From positions 18,684 to 82,683 of the forward strand of contig NZ_POQT01000019.1 of assembly GCF_002938435.1 (NCBI RefSeq): a DNA stretch of 64,000 nt, written 5' to 3'. Source of the DNA: Blastococcus saxobsidens (GTDB lineage Bacteria; Actinomycetota; Actinomycetes; Mycobacteriales; Geodermatophilaceae). Positions 45,063 to 53,600 of this stretch are shown one piece after another. The position numbers were made by a program, and so were the translations under genes. Position 1 is the first letter of the stretch. Each line of letters begins with the position of its first letter. The notes beneath the pieces were generated by a model. The model saw only the letters and a program-made list of their open reading frames with translations, was not told the origin of the DNA and searched no databases.

Positions 45063-46106
45063 GTGCCGCAGCTGGGGATCGAGACCGTTCTGGTGGCCGG
45101 ACGGGGGCCCGTCGGGTGCGCCGTCGTCGCCGCCTGCGAGCGGCTCGGGGTGAAGGCCGTGGCCGTGCACAGCGAGGTCGAGGGTTCCGCCCGGCACGTC
45201 CGGCTGGCCGACGACTCCGTCCTCCTGGGACCCGCGCCCGCCGCGGAGAGCTACCTCGCCGTCGACCGCATCGTGGAGGCCGCTCGCCGCAGGGGGGCCG
45301 ATGCCGTGCTGCCCGTCCCGCCTGCGCTGGCCGGCAACGCCCGGCTCGCGGCCGCGGTCATACGCGCGGGCCTGCGCTGGGTGGGGCCCGACCCGGAGGT
45401 GCTGGAGCGGCTCGGCGGCGACGGCGTCGAGCCGGCGAGCGAGCGTGGTTTCCTGGCCTGGGTGACCGCCGACGGCCTCCGGTTCACCACCCCGGTGGCC
45501 CGCGACCGCGCGGCCGGCATCGCCCGGGTGTCCTGGACCCCGGACGACGTCGAGCAGGTGCCCGCGGTGGCCCGGCGGCTGCCGGAGCTGGGCTGGCGGG
45601 GCCTGGTGACCGTGGGCATCTCACCCGACGGCGAGTTGGCCGAGATCGCGGCGGGCTTCTCCCTCGACATGGCCGTCCTGGAGCGGTCGCACGGGGTGGA
45701 CGCCGTCGAGCTGGCCCTGCTCAGCGCCGCCGGTCCACGGGCAGCCGGGAACGGCCCGACGGGGGCGGCCGCGCCCCGGCCCGCGGTCGCCGTCCAGCTG
45801 CGCTCGACCCTGCCCCCCGGGACCGCGGGCCGGATCACCGGCCGGCTCCCGGGTTCCGGCCGCCCGCCGGCACCGGAGCCCGGCGTGGATCTCGTCGCCG
45901 TCAGCGGCTACGACCCCGGTGACCGGCTCGACGGTTGGTACGACGCGCTCCTGGCCACGGTGAGCGCTGCGGCCGCGGACGTCCCGACCGCCGCCCGGGC
46001 GGCCGGTGCCGTGCTGTCCGGGTTCGCCGAGGTCGGCGTGCCGCACGACGGGCCCGAGGTCTGCGCGGTGCTGGGGCGACTCGCCGCCGCTCGGGTCGCA
46101 CCGTAG
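45063..46106 (+). CDS. Degenerate biotin carboxylase N-domain-like protein
   Basis: A 347-residue protein. Residues 1-115 follow the N-terminal biotin carboxylase fold (ETVLVAGRGPVGCAVVAACERLGVKAVAVHSE, ADDSVLLGPAPAAESYLAVD, GLRWVGPDPEVLERLGGD). The ATP-grasp Lys/Glu motifs, such as the Gly-rich GGGGxG loop, are missing, although residues 120-260 keep parts such as AEIAAGFSLDMAVLERSHGV. It is therefore probably not an active carboxylase. GTG 45063 has AGGAGGAGCAG. It lies just upstream of a stand-alone biotinyl protein. Confidence 0.65.
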   Translation: MPQLGIETVLVAGRGPVGCAVVAACERLGVKAVAVHSEVEGSARHVRLADDSVLLGPAPAAESYLAVDRIVEAARRRGADAVLPVPPALAGNARLAAAVIRAGLRWVGPDPEVLERLGGDGVEPASERGFLAWVTADGLRFTTPVARDRAAGIARVSWTPDDVEQVPAVARRLPELGWRGLVTVGISPDGELAEIAAGFSLDMAVLERSHGVDAVELALLSAAGPRAAGNGPTGAAAPRPAVAVQLRSTLPPGTAGRITGRLPGSGRPPAPEPGVDLVAVSGYDPGDRLDGWYDALLATVSAAAADVPTAARAAGAVLSGFAEVGVPHDGPEVCAVLGRLAAARVAP

Positions 46107-46897
46107 GGGCAGTGCTCGACCGCCGTGCTTGGATGAGGGCTCCCAGAAGGCGTGTGCAGGAGGTTCCGGTGGCGGTCGAGGAGATCCACGCGGAGATGGT
46201 CTCCAGTGTCTGGAAGGTGCTCGTCCAGCCTGGGGCGCAGGTGGCGGCCGGCGAGACGCTGGTGATCCTCGAGTCGATGAAGATGGAGATCCCGGTGCTC
46301 ACCGAGCGCGCGGGCACCGTCCAGGAGCTGCACGTCGTCGAGGGCGAGGTCCTCCAGGAGGGCGACCTGATCGCCACCGTCGCCGGCTGACGCGACTCCT
46401 GAGAGGTCCCGGGCGTAGACCAGCAGGTCGATCCCGGGCACCGGCGTCCAGTCCCGTTCCGGGAGCCGGGTGAACCCGAGCCGCTCGTACAGCCGGTGGG
46501 CGGCGGTCATCCGGGTCCCGGTGGAGATGACCACCCGTCGCTTGCCCGCGGCCCGGGCACGCGCCAGGCACTCCTCGACCAGGGCGGCGCCGATCCCGCG
46601 GCCCTGCGCCGTCGGGTCCACCACCAGCATCCGGAACCCGGCTTCGTCGTCGGACTCCGTCACCTCGCCGAAGTCGCCCGACAGGACCAGGGCGACGCTG
46701 CCGACGATGCGCCCGCTCCCGTCGCGCACCACGAGCAGCTCGGCGCGCTCCGCGCGTCCGGCGACGTCGGCCAGCTCGGCGGCGTAGCCGGGGGAGGCCA
46801 GCTCGCCGTCGACGTAGACGCCGACGGTCAGCTCGGCGATGCGGTCGTGGTCGGTAGGGACGGCGGTCTCGATGCGCAGCGCAGGGACGGACACCAC
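45908..46897 (-). CDS. GNAT acetyltransferase with a long antisense C-terminal extension
   Basis: The GNAT domain occupies residues 1-165 (RIETAVPTDHDRIAELTVGV, VVDPTAQGRGIGAALVEECL, TAAHRLYERLGFTR) and should end near YARDLSG at about 46400. No stop occurs there, and the frame stays open antisense through the whole biotinyl-protein gene and into the BC-like gene, giving 329 residues. The extension (ALLEDLALDDVQLLDGARAL...) looks like shadow coding. The native stop was probably lost. GTG 46897 or 46894. Confidence 0.6.
   Translation of the reverse strand: MVSVPALRIETAVPTDHDRIAELTVGVYVDGELASPGYAAELADVAGRAERAELLVVRDGSGRIVGSVALVLSGDFGEVTESDDEAGFRMLVVDPTAQGRGIGAALVEECLARARAAGKRRVVISTGTRMTAAHRLYERLGFTRLPERDWTPVPGIDLLVYARDLSGVASAGDGGDQVALLEDLALDDVQLLDGARALGEHRDLHLHRLEDHQRLAGRHLRPRLDEHLPDTGDHLRVDLLDRHRNLLHTPSGSPHPSTAVEHCPYGATRAAASRPSTAQTSGPSCGTPTSANPDSTAPAARAAVGTSAAAALTVARSASYQPSSRSPGS
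46169..46390 (+). CDS. Stand-alone biotin/lipoyl attachment domain protein
   Basis: A 73-residue biotinyl domain (EIHAEMVSSVWKVLVQPGAQ...ILESMKMEIPVLTERAG). The Lys in ESMKM is the biotinylation site. M. tuberculosis TB7.3 (Rv3221c) is the homologue beside rshA and sigH. It presumably serves as a carboxyl carrier, but the partner carboxylase is not encoded here. GTG 46169 follows AGGAGG. It is overlapped antisense by the GNAT frame. Confidence 0.92.
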   Translation: MAVEEIHAEMVSSVWKVLVQPGAQVAAGETLVILESMKMEIPVLTERAGTVQELHVVEGEVLQEGDLIATVAG

Positions 46898-46940
46898 GGC
46901 GTCGAGCCTACGGAGGCGCCCACCTACGCTGCTGACCACC

Positions 46941-48422
46941 ATGAGCAGCCTCTCCGAGCGCCTGACCCGCGGTACCGCGTCCAGTCCCGCCCAGGTCGAC
47001 CACGCCCGCCGGCTGGTCGCCGACTGGCAGCTGCTGGCCGACCTGGCCTTCGCCGACCTCACGCTGTGGGTGCCGCTGCCTTCCGGGAGGTGGTGGTGCG
47101 TCGCGCAGGTCCGGCCGCTGACCGCACCCACCAGCCGGCCCGAGGACATGGTGGGGGAGGAGCTCGACGGCGCGGAGGCGCAGCCGTTCGTCGTCGCCCA
47201 CCGGGACGGCCGGCCGGTCAGCGACGGCGAGCCGGACCGTTCCGGCCGGTTGCCCCGCCGGCGCGAGGTGATCCCGGTGCGGCACGAGGGCGTGCCGATC
47301 GCCGTGCTGGCCAAGGACACGAATCTGGCGGCCACGCGGTCCCCGTCCACCCTCGAGCTGACCTACCTCGACATCGCCGCGGACCTCTGCCTGATGGTGT
47401 CGGCAGGGACGTTCCCGCCGGCGACCCTCCATGACGCCGAGATGGGTCCGCGCGTGGGCGACGGGCTGGTCCGGCTGGACGGCGCCGGCGCCGTCACCTA
47501 CGCCAGCCCCAACGCCGTGTCGGCCTACCGGCGCATCGGGGTGCCCGGTGACCTCGGCGGCGCCGACCTCGCCGACGTCACCTGCCGCTCCGCGACCGAC
47601 CGCGTGTCGGGGGAGGCGGCCGCGGCCTGCATCGCCGCGGCGGTGGCCGGGCGCTATCCGGTCCCGGTCGACGTGGAGGCCGAGAGCGCCACGCTCCTGC
47701 TGCGCGCCCTGCCGCTGCAGGCGCCCGGAGGGGAGCCCGGAGCCCTCGTCCTGGTCCGGGACGTCACCGACGTGCGCCGCCGCGACCGCGCGCTGCTGAC
47801 CAAGGACGCGACCATCCGCGAGATCCACCACCGCGTGAAGAACAACCTGCAGACGGTGGCGGCGCTGCTCCGGCTGCAGGCCCGGCGGATGGCCGAGCCG
47901 GCCGCGCGGGCGGCACTGGAGGAGTCGGTGCGCCGGGTGGCGTCGATCGCCGTGGTGCACGAGACCCTGGCCGGCAGCCGGGAGGACGTCGTCGACGTGG
48001 ACGACGTGCTCGACCAGGTGCTGCCGATGCTGGGCGACCTGACCTCCGTCGGCCCCGCAGCCCGCACGCGCCGGACCGGGTCGTTCGGCGAGCTGCCGGC
48101 GGCCGCCGCCACGCCCCTGGTCCTGGCCGTCACCGAGCTGCTGCACAACGCGGCCGAGCACGCCTTCGTCGGGCGCGAGCCGGGTGCGATCGAGCTGGTG
48201 GCCGAGCGCACCGGGAACGACCTGGTCGTGCGGGTGCGGGACGACGGCCGCGGGCTCCCCGCCGGCTTCGACCCGGCGGCCAGTGACGGCCTGGGCCTGC
48301 AGATCGTGCGGACCCTGGTCACCAGCGAGCTCGGCGGCACGCTCGTGATGGGCACCCCGGAGGGCGCCCAGGGCACTGAGGTGGTGCTGGAACTGCCGGC
48401 CGCCGGCTGGCCGCGCCGCTGA
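46941..48422 (+). CDS. pdtaS: Sensor histidine kinase, PdtaS-like
   Basis: A 493-residue cytosolic kinase with an N-terminal GAF-like domain (about 20-165), a PAS-like domain (about 170-270) and a HisKA_2 dimerisation domain with the phosphoacceptor in EIHHRVKNNLQTVAALLRLQ. The ATPase domain carries ELLHNAAEHAF (N box), VRDDGRGLP and GLGLQIV. The mycobacterial homologue (Rv3220c) phosphorylates the ANTAR regulator PdtaR. No cognate regulator is adjacent. It is convergent with whiB1. Confidence 0.88.
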   Translation: MSSLSERLTRGTASSPAQVDHARRLVADWQLLADLAFADLTLWVPLPSGRWWCVAQVRPLTAPTSRPEDMVGEELDGAEAQPFVVAHRDGRPVSDGEPDRSGRLPRRREVIPVRHEGVPIAVLAKDTNLAATRSPSTLELTYLDIAADLCLMVSAGTFPPATLHDAEMGPRVGDGLVRLDGAGAVTYASPNAVSAYRRIGVPGDLGGADLADVTCRSATDRVSGEAAAACIAAAVAGRYPVPVDVEAESATLLLRALPLQAPGGEPGALVLVRDVTDVRRRDRALLTKDATIREIHHRVKNNLQTVAALLRLQARRMAEPAARAALEESVRRVASIAVVHETLAGSREDVVDVDDVLDQVLPMLGDLTSVGPAARTRRTGSFGELPAAAATPLVLAVTELLHNAAEHAFVGREPGAIELVAERTGNDLVVRVRDDGRGLPAGFDPAASDGLGLQIVRTLVTSELGGTLVMGTPEGAQGTEVVLELPAAGWPRR

Positions 48423-48450
48423 TAGCCGGCGGCCGGGGGCCCGATGCGCC

Positions 48451-48484
48451 GAGGCCGGTCCGGGGATGGTCCCGGACCGGCCTC
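48451..48484. terminator. Bidirectional terminator
   Basis: GAGGCCGGTCCGGG (48451-48464) and CCCGGACCGGCCTC (48471-48484) form a perfect 14-bp stem with a 6-nt loop between the convergent sensor kinase and whiB1. Confidence 0.8.
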
Positions 48485-48546
48485 GTGGCGGTTCCTGTGG
48501 TGCGTCGGCTGCTCGGGGGACCCCGTCAGCCGCTCGTGCCCGGAGG

Positions 48547-48798
48547 TCAGGCGGTGGTCACCCGGGTGCGAGCCTGACGGCGCTTCAGCGCGCGTCGCTC
48601 GTCCTCGGAGAGCCCACCCCAGACGCCGGAGTCCTGGCCGGAGCGGAGAGCCCAGTCAAGACACGACTGCACGACCGGGCAGCGCTGGCACACGGCCTTC
48701 GCCTGCTCGATCTGGACAGTCGCCGGGCCGGTCGTCCCGATCGGGAAGAACAGCTCCGGATCCTCGTCCCGGCAGAGCGCGCGGTGGCGCCAGTCCAT
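48547..48798 (-). CDS. whiB1: WhiB1 transcriptional regulator
   Basis: An 83-residue WhiB protein. The four Fe-S Cys are in RALCRDEDPELFF and VCQRCPVVQSCLDWAL, then GVWGGLSEDERRALKRR. In mycobacteria WhiB1 is essential, NO-sensitive and binds the primary sigma factor. The 280 bp upstream is gene-free. Confidence 0.94.
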   Translation of the reverse strand: MDWRHRALCRDEDPELFFPIGTTGPATVQIEQAKAVCQRCPVVQSCLDWALRSGQDSGVWGGLSEDERRALKRRQARTRVTTA

Positions 48799-49077
48799 GG
48801 CTTCGTACTCCTCGATGTCGTCTACGGTCAGATGCGTCAGTCGCCCGTGCTCGGTCCGCCTCGCCGGGCCGACACCGGTTACCCAGCGCCATGGCGGCAG
48901 CGACTGTCTGCCTTGTTACCGGCAGGTTGCGTTCCTGCAGCGATGTTTTCACGGGAAGTTCGCAAGTCAAGGGAATCGACCCCACCCCGGACCCCCGCGT
49001 GAGCAACCTCACCACGCACGTGATAGACCCGCCACTCCTGGGAGCGAACATCTCCCAGGATCGCCCGAGGAACTCGC
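48799..49077 (-). promoter_or_regulatory. whiB1 upstream region
   Basis: A 279-bp gene-free region of comparatively low GC between the DGK stop and the whiB1 start. On the minus strand TTGACT (about 48968-48973) is followed 17 nt later by AACATC, a weak -35/-10 pair. It would give a leader of about 145 nt. No clear regulator site was identified. Confidence 0.4.
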
Positions 49078-50103
49078 TCAGGAGACCACGCGGAGAGCGT
49101 TCGGGACGTCCTGGACGCGGATGCCGGTCGCGGTGCCGAGGTGCTCGCCGTCGACCTGCCAGCCCTGCGGCCGGTGCGCGGACAAGGACAGCTCGGCCAG
49201 GTCGTGCCGGAGGTGCAGCCCGCGGCCGCTGAAGCGCGGCTCCGGGGTCATCGTCTGCCGCAGCGCGCGCAGCATGCGCACGGTGCTGGTCCGGCCCAGT
49301 GCGAACACGTCCAGCCCGCTGTCGAACGATGCCTCCGGGGTCGGGTTGACCGCGCGGGCGCCCAGGTAGGTCCACGGGCTGACGTTGGAGATCAGGCAGA
49401 GGAACAGCTCGTCGACGTCCTGCTCGCCCGGGATCCGCATCGTCATCGCGGGACGGCGGCGCTCCCGGCCGAAGAAGAAGGCGCTCGTCGCCTCCCGGAC
49501 GTACAGCGCGCCGGTCGACCGCCGACCCTGGGCACGGCGCGCCTCGACGCGGGCGATGACGTCGGCGTCGAAGCCGAAGCCGGCCGCGAACACGAAGTAC
49601 CGCGGCGCCGTCCACCCACCGGCGTCGTGGGCGGCGTCCTGCTCCGCGGCCGCCTCGGCGGCGCCGGGGGCCACCCCGGTGACGGCGGCCGTGCTCGTGC
49701 CGGTGGCGCTGATGGTGCCGAGCGAGATCATGCGGGTGCGCCCGGCGCGCAGCGAGTCGATGATCTCGGCGGTCGCCTCGACCGGGTCCCGGGACCGGCC
49801 GAGGGCCCGGGAGAAGACGTTCGTCGAGCCGCCGGGGACGACGGCCAGCGTGGGCAGGCCGGGCGAGGGGCCGTCGGTCAGCAGGCCGTTGACCACCTCG
49901 TTGACGGTGCCGTCACCACCGACGGAGATCACCAGGTCGACGCCGTCGGCCGCGGCCCGGGCGCCCAGCTCGCGGGCGTGCCCCCGGTGGGCGGTGTGGA
50001 CGACCTCGACCTTGAGCTCGCTGGCGAGGGCACCGACCAGCACGTCGCGCATCTTGGCCGACGTGGTGGTCGCCGCCGGGTTGACGACCACGAGCGCGCG
50101 CAT
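49078..50103 (-). CDS. Diacylglycerol kinase family lipid kinase
   Basis: A 341-residue DAGK-catalytic/NAD-kinase-like protein. The nucleotide motif is VISVGGDGTVNEVVNGLL (about 58-75), followed by AVVPGGSTNVFSRALG. The C-terminal half is the beta-sandwich of the family (GFDADVIARVEAR, WQVDGEHLG). It may phosphorylate diacylglycerol or sphingoid-like lipids, or act on a mannolipid. An insertion rich in Ala/Glu (TAAVTGVAPGAAEAAAEQDA) separates two core strands. Confidence 0.88.
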   Translation of the reverse strand: MRALVVVNPAATTTSAKMRDVLVGALASELKVEVVHTAHRGHARELGARAAADGVDLVISVGGDGTVNEVVNGLLTDGPSPGLPTLAVVPGGSTNVFSRALGRSRDPVEATAEIIDSLRAGRTRMISLGTISATGTSTAAVTGVAPGAAEAAAEQDAAHDAGGWTAPRYFVFAAGFGFDADVIARVEARRAQGRRSTGALYVREATSAFFFGRERRRPAMTMRIPGEQDVDELFLCLISNVSPWTYLGARAVNPTPEASFDSGLDVFALGRTSTVRMLRALRQTMTPEPRFSGRGLHLRHDLAELSLSAHRPQGWQVDGEHLGTATGIRVQDVPNALRVVS

Positions 50104-50196
50104 CCCGCCAGGCTAACCAGCGTGCGGGCGGGTTCGCGGGAGGTCAGGAGGCCGGCGGCGGACGGAGGAGGCGCTCGCGCCGCGTAATCTCGGACC

Positions 50197-50679
50197 GTGA
50201 CCGAGGACCGGAGCACGCCGCCGCAGCCGCCCCGCCGGCTGGCCGACCGGCTGTTCGGCGCGACCGCGGCCGAGCCCGCCCCCCGTCCCACGGCGCCGCG
50301 GACCCAGGCCCCGCCGTCGCTGCGGCGGGCGGCGCTGGCCGTCGGGATCGAGGCCGCCGCGTTCACCGCGGGTGCGCTCGTGCTGCTCTACCTGACGGTG
50401 ACCGGCAACGCCGACAGCACCTCGCGGGCGCTGGCCGAGGTGGTGCTGGCCTCCCTCGCCGCCGGTGTGCTCGGTGCCGGCGCCGTCGGTCTGTGGCGGG
50501 TGGCCGGCTGGGCGCGCGGGCCGGTGATCGCCTTCCAGCTCTGCCTGGCGCTGGTGGGCTTCACGTTCGCCTTCTCCGCCCAGCAGCCGCTGATCGGGCT
50601 GCCGATCCTGGCGCTGGTCGTCACCGTGCTCTACTCGCTGGCCACGCCCGAGTCCCGGTTGGCCTACACCGGCCGCTAG
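50197..50679 (+). CDS. Small integral membrane protein
   Basis: A 160-residue protein with a Pro-rich cytosolic N-terminus and four predicted transmembrane helices from about residue 45 (LAVGIEAAAFTAGALVLLYL to LPILALVVTVLYSLATP). No function is assigned. Its TAG shares the CTAG at 50676-50679 with the convergent HAD gene, as at 3051-3054. Confidence 0.72.
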   Translation: MTEDRSTPPQPPRRLADRLFGATAAEPAPRPTAPRTQAPPSLRRAALAVGIEAAAFTAGALVLLYLTVTGNADSTSRALAEVVLASLAAGVLGAGAVGLWRVAGWARGPVIAFQLCLALVGFTFAFSAQQPLIGLPILALVVTVLYSLATPESRLAYTGR

Positions 50680-51458
50680 ACGAGGTCGATGACGTCGGCG
50701 ATCGAGTCGCACACCCGGCTGGGGCGGAACGGGAAGCGGCTGACCTCGTCGGCGGAGGTGGAGCCGGTGAGGACCAGGACCGTCTCCAGCCCGGCCTCGA
50801 TGCCGGCCACGACGTCGGTGTCCATGCGGTCGCCGACCATCATCGTGGACTCCGAGTGCGCCTCGATCCGGTTCATGGCGCTGCGGAACATCATCGGGTT
50901 GGGCTTGCCGACGAAGTAGGGCTTGGCGCCGGTGGCCGCGGTGATCATGGCGGCCACCGATCCGGTGGCCGGCAGCGGGCCCTCGGGCGAGGGGCCGGTG
51001 ACGTCGGGGTTGGTGGCGATGAACCGGGCGCCGTCGGCCACCAGCCGGATGGCGCGTGTGATGGCCTCGAACGAGTACGTGCGCGTCTCGCCGAGGACGA
51101 CGTAGTCCGGGTCGGTGTCGGTCAGGGTGTAGCCGGCCTCGTACAGCGCGGTGGTCAGCCCGGCCTCGCCGATGACGTACGCCGAGCCGCCGGGCAGCTG
51201 GGAGGTGAGGAAGTCCGCCGTCGCCAGCGCCGAGGTGAAGATGGCGGACTCGGGCACCTGCAGCCCGCCGCGGGCCAGCCGGGCGGCGAGGTCACGCGGG
51301 GTGAAGATCGAGTTGTTGGTCAGCACCAGGAACCGGCGGCGCCGCTCGACCAGGCGGTCGAGGAACTCCTTGGCGCCGGGCAGGGCGTTGCCCTCGTGCA
51401 CCAGGACGCCGTCCATGTCGGTCAGCCAGCACTCGATCGGTCTGCGCTCGGTGGTCAC
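50676..51458 (-). CDS. HAD hydrolase, NagD-like (IIA subfamily)
   Basis: A 260-residue HAD phosphatase with type IIA cap. Motif I is LTDMDGVLVHEG, motif II VLTNNS, motif III lies in GKPNPMMF and motif IV is MVGDRMDTDVVAGIEAG. Members dephosphorylate sugar phosphates or p-nitrophenyl phosphate, and some are UMP phosphatases. The substrate is not inferred here. Confidence 0.9.
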   Translation of the reverse strand: MTTERRPIECWLTDMDGVLVHEGNALPGAKEFLDRLVERRRRFLVLTNNSIFTPRDLAARLARGGLQVPESAIFTSALATADFLTSQLPGGSAYVIGEAGLTTALYEAGYTLTDTDPDYVVLGETRTYSFEAITRAIRLVADGARFIATNPDVTGPSPEGPLPATGSVAAMITAATGAKPYFVGKPNPMMFRSAMNRIEAHSESTMMVGDRMDTDVVAGIEAGLETVLVLTGSTSADEVSRFPFRPSRVCDSIADVIDLV

Positions 51459-51573
51459 CCTCGTCTCCCATCCGTCGCGGCCACCGCGACGACCCGGAGT
51501 CCATCACGATCGCCGCCGTGCCGTGCAGCGGCGCGAGCGCGGCGTGGGAAACGTCCGCCGGGACGGCGACGGC

Positions 51574-52047
51574 TCAGGCGCCCGCGAAGCGGGTGAGCGC
51601 GGCGTCGGTGAGCCGGAAGACCGTCCACTCGTCCATCGGGACGGCGCCGGCGGCCTTGTAGAACTCGATCGACGGGGTGTTCCAGTCCAGCACCGACCAC
51701 TCCAGCCGGGAGTAGCCGCGCTCGACGCACACCGCGGCGAGCGTGCGCAGCAGCTCCTTGCCCAGCCCCGTGCCGCGGTGCTGCGGCTGCACGTAGAGGT
51801 CCTCGAGGTAGACGCCGTGCGTGCCGCGCCAGGTGGAGAAGTTGAGGAACCACAGGGCCGTGCCGACGACCTGGCCGTCCCGCTCGGCCACGTGACCGAA
51901 CAGCGCCGGGGCGTCCCCGAACAGGCACTCGGTGAGCTGCTCCTCGGTGAGCCGGACCTCGTGCAAGGCCTTCTCGTACTCCGCCAGCTCCCGCACGAGC
52001 CCCACCACGGCCGGGACGTCGTCGGGGCGGATCGGGCGGACTGTCAC
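51574..52047 (-). CDS. GNAT family N-acetyltransferase (diamine acetyltransferase-like)
   Basis: A 157-residue GNAT resembling spermidine/thialysine acetyltransferases: FSTWRGTHGVYLEDLYVQPQ, HRGTGLGKELLRTLAAVC, LEWSVLDWNTPSIEFYKAAG. It overlaps pssA by four bases (GTGA), so it ends the psd-pssA operon. The relation to phospholipid synthesis is unclear. Confidence 0.88.
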   Translation of the reverse strand: MTVRPIRPDDVPAVVGLVRELAEYEKALHEVRLTEEQLTECLFGDAPALFGHVAERDGQVVGTALWFLNFSTWRGTHGVYLEDLYVQPQHRGTGLGKELLRTLAAVCVERGYSRLEWSVLDWNTPSIEFYKAAGAVPMDEWTVFRLTDAALTRFAGA

Positions 52048-52871
52048 AGGAGAGCCTCCCGGACGCGGGCCGGCACCAACCGCGCGAGCGGCGCGAACAC
52101 CGGCACGAGCACCGGTGCGAACAGGTAGCCGTAGGCGAGCAGGCAGCCGGTCACGACCGGCACGAGCGCGAAGCCGACGACGAGCAGCACCGCCGTCGCG
52201 ATCAGGCCGTACGGCTTGCCGCTCTTCGGGCTCACCAGCGAGCGGAACGACCGGAAGCGGACGTTGCTGACCATGAGCAGGGCGGGGACGGCGACGACCA
52301 GGAGCACCCACAGGCGGTCGCGACCCTGCATGGCGTCGCCGAAGGCGAACACCGAGGCCAGGACCACCCCGGCCGCGCCGGGGCTGGGCAGGCCGATGAA
52401 ATACCGCTTGTCCGCCGTCGGGTCGATCGTGACGTTGAAGCGGGCCAGCCGGATCGCGGCGCACGCCACCCACAGGAAGCACACCACCCAGCCCAGCGGG
52501 TCCCACTCGTCGCGGCCTTCGGAGAACAGGGTGAACGCCAGCAGCGCCGGGGCCAGACCGAAGGAGACCAGGTCGGCCAGCGAGTCGAACTGCAGCCCGA
52601 AGGGCGTCACCGCCCCGACCAGCCGCGCGACCGCGCCGTCGGTGATGTCGAAGAGCACCGACAGCCCGATGAGGACGGCGGCCAGTGTGTGCTCACCCCG
52701 GATGGACACCAGGATCGCGGCGAAGCCGCAGAGCATGTTGGCGAGGGTGAAGAGGCTCGGCAGGGTCGCGAGCGCCCGCCGTCGGCTGCCGCGGACCGAG
52801 CCGCGGACGAACTCGACCGTGGCCGTGCGTCGGGTCTGCGGCCGGCGGTGACCGGACGGCGAGCTGGGCAC
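52044..52871 (-). CDS. pssA: CDP-diacylglycerol-serine O-phosphatidyltransferase
   Basis: A 275-residue membrane enzyme making phosphatidylserine. The CDP-alcohol phosphotransferase signature DITDGAVARLVGAVTPFGLQ then FDSLAD is complete (D-x2-DG-x2-AR-x8-G-x3-D-x3-D). About seven transmembrane helices and an Arg-rich N-terminus are present. GTG 52871. It is the second gene of psd-pssA-GNAT. Confidence 0.92.
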   Translation of the reverse strand: MPSSPSGHRRPQTRRTATVEFVRGSVRGSRRRALATLPSLFTLANMLCGFAAILVSIRGEHTLAAVLIGLSVLFDITDGAVARLVGAVTPFGLQFDSLADLVSFGLAPALLAFTLFSEGRDEWDPLGWVVCFLWVACAAIRLARFNVTIDPTADKRYFIGLPSPGAAGVVLASVFAFGDAMQGRDRLWVLLVVAVPALLMVSNVRFRSFRSLVSPKSGKPYGLIATAVLLVVGFALVPVVTGCLLAYGYLFAPVLVPVFAPLARLVPARVREALL

Positions 52872-52882
52872 CGGGCGCTCCC

Positions 52883-53548
52883 TCAGCGGGTCGAGGGCCA
52901 GCGGGCGATGACGGTCTCGCCGCCCCGCACGCGCTGCCCCTTGGTCACGAGGACCTCGCACTCGCGAGGCACGAAGACGTCCATCCGCGAGCCGAACTTC
53001 ATCAGGCCCATGCGCTCTCCGGTTGCCAGGGACCGGCCGGGGCCGGTGCGGGTGACGATCCGCCGGGCCAGCACGCCCACGATCTGCCGGAAGACGACGG
53101 TGCGCTCGCCGTCGCGCAGCCAGATCTCGCTGCGCTCGTTCCGGTGCGCCGACTCCTTGCGGTAGGCCGCCAGGAAGCTGCCCTTGCGGTAGGAGTTCTC
53201 CACGACCTCGCCGCGGTAGGGAGAGCGGTTGACATGCACGTCGACCACTGACAGGAAGACGCTGATCTGCTGCCAGTCCCCCTCGGGCGCGACTCCCTCC
53301 TGCGGCTCCCCGGCGACCATGACCACGCCGTCGGCGGGGGAGATGACGTCGTCGGTGGCGACGGGGGTGGTGTCGCAGCGGCGGTCCGGGTCGCGGAAGA
53401 ACAGCGCCATGTAGGCGGAGAGCCCGAGGAAGGGCCACGCGGCCACGCGGAGCCCGCGTCGGCCGGTGGCCCGGCCTCCGGCGGCGAGCAGGGCGGCGGG
53501 GGCCAGCGGTCCGGTGATGAAGGGCCACCCGGCCGGGTCGATGCGCAT
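52883..53548 (-). CDS. psd: Phosphatidylserine decarboxylase
   Basis: A 221-residue short (type II) PSD that converts phosphatidylserine to phosphatidylethanolamine. It is a self-cleaving pyruvoyl enzyme, with the processing site GS in LMKFGSRMDVFV and the catalytic His in FLSVVDVHVNRSPY. One hydrophobic N-terminal segment is present. ATG 53548. It is the first gene of the phospholipid operon, 11 bp before pssA. Confidence 0.93.
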   Translation of the reverse strand: MRIDPAGWPFITGPLAPAALLAAGGRATGRRGLRVAAWPFLGLSAYMALFFRDPDRRCDTTPVATDDVISPADGVVMVAGEPQEGVAPEGDWQQISVFLSVVDVHVNRSPYRGEVVENSYRKGSFLAAYRKESAHRNERSEIWLRDGERTVVFRQIVGVLARRIVTRTGPGRSLATGERMGLMKFGSRMDVFVPRECEVLVTKGQRVRGGETVIARWPSTR

Positions 53549-53600
53549 CGTCTGCAAACCGTACCGGCCCCGTCCCGGGTGGGTCCGGACGTCGGCCGGT

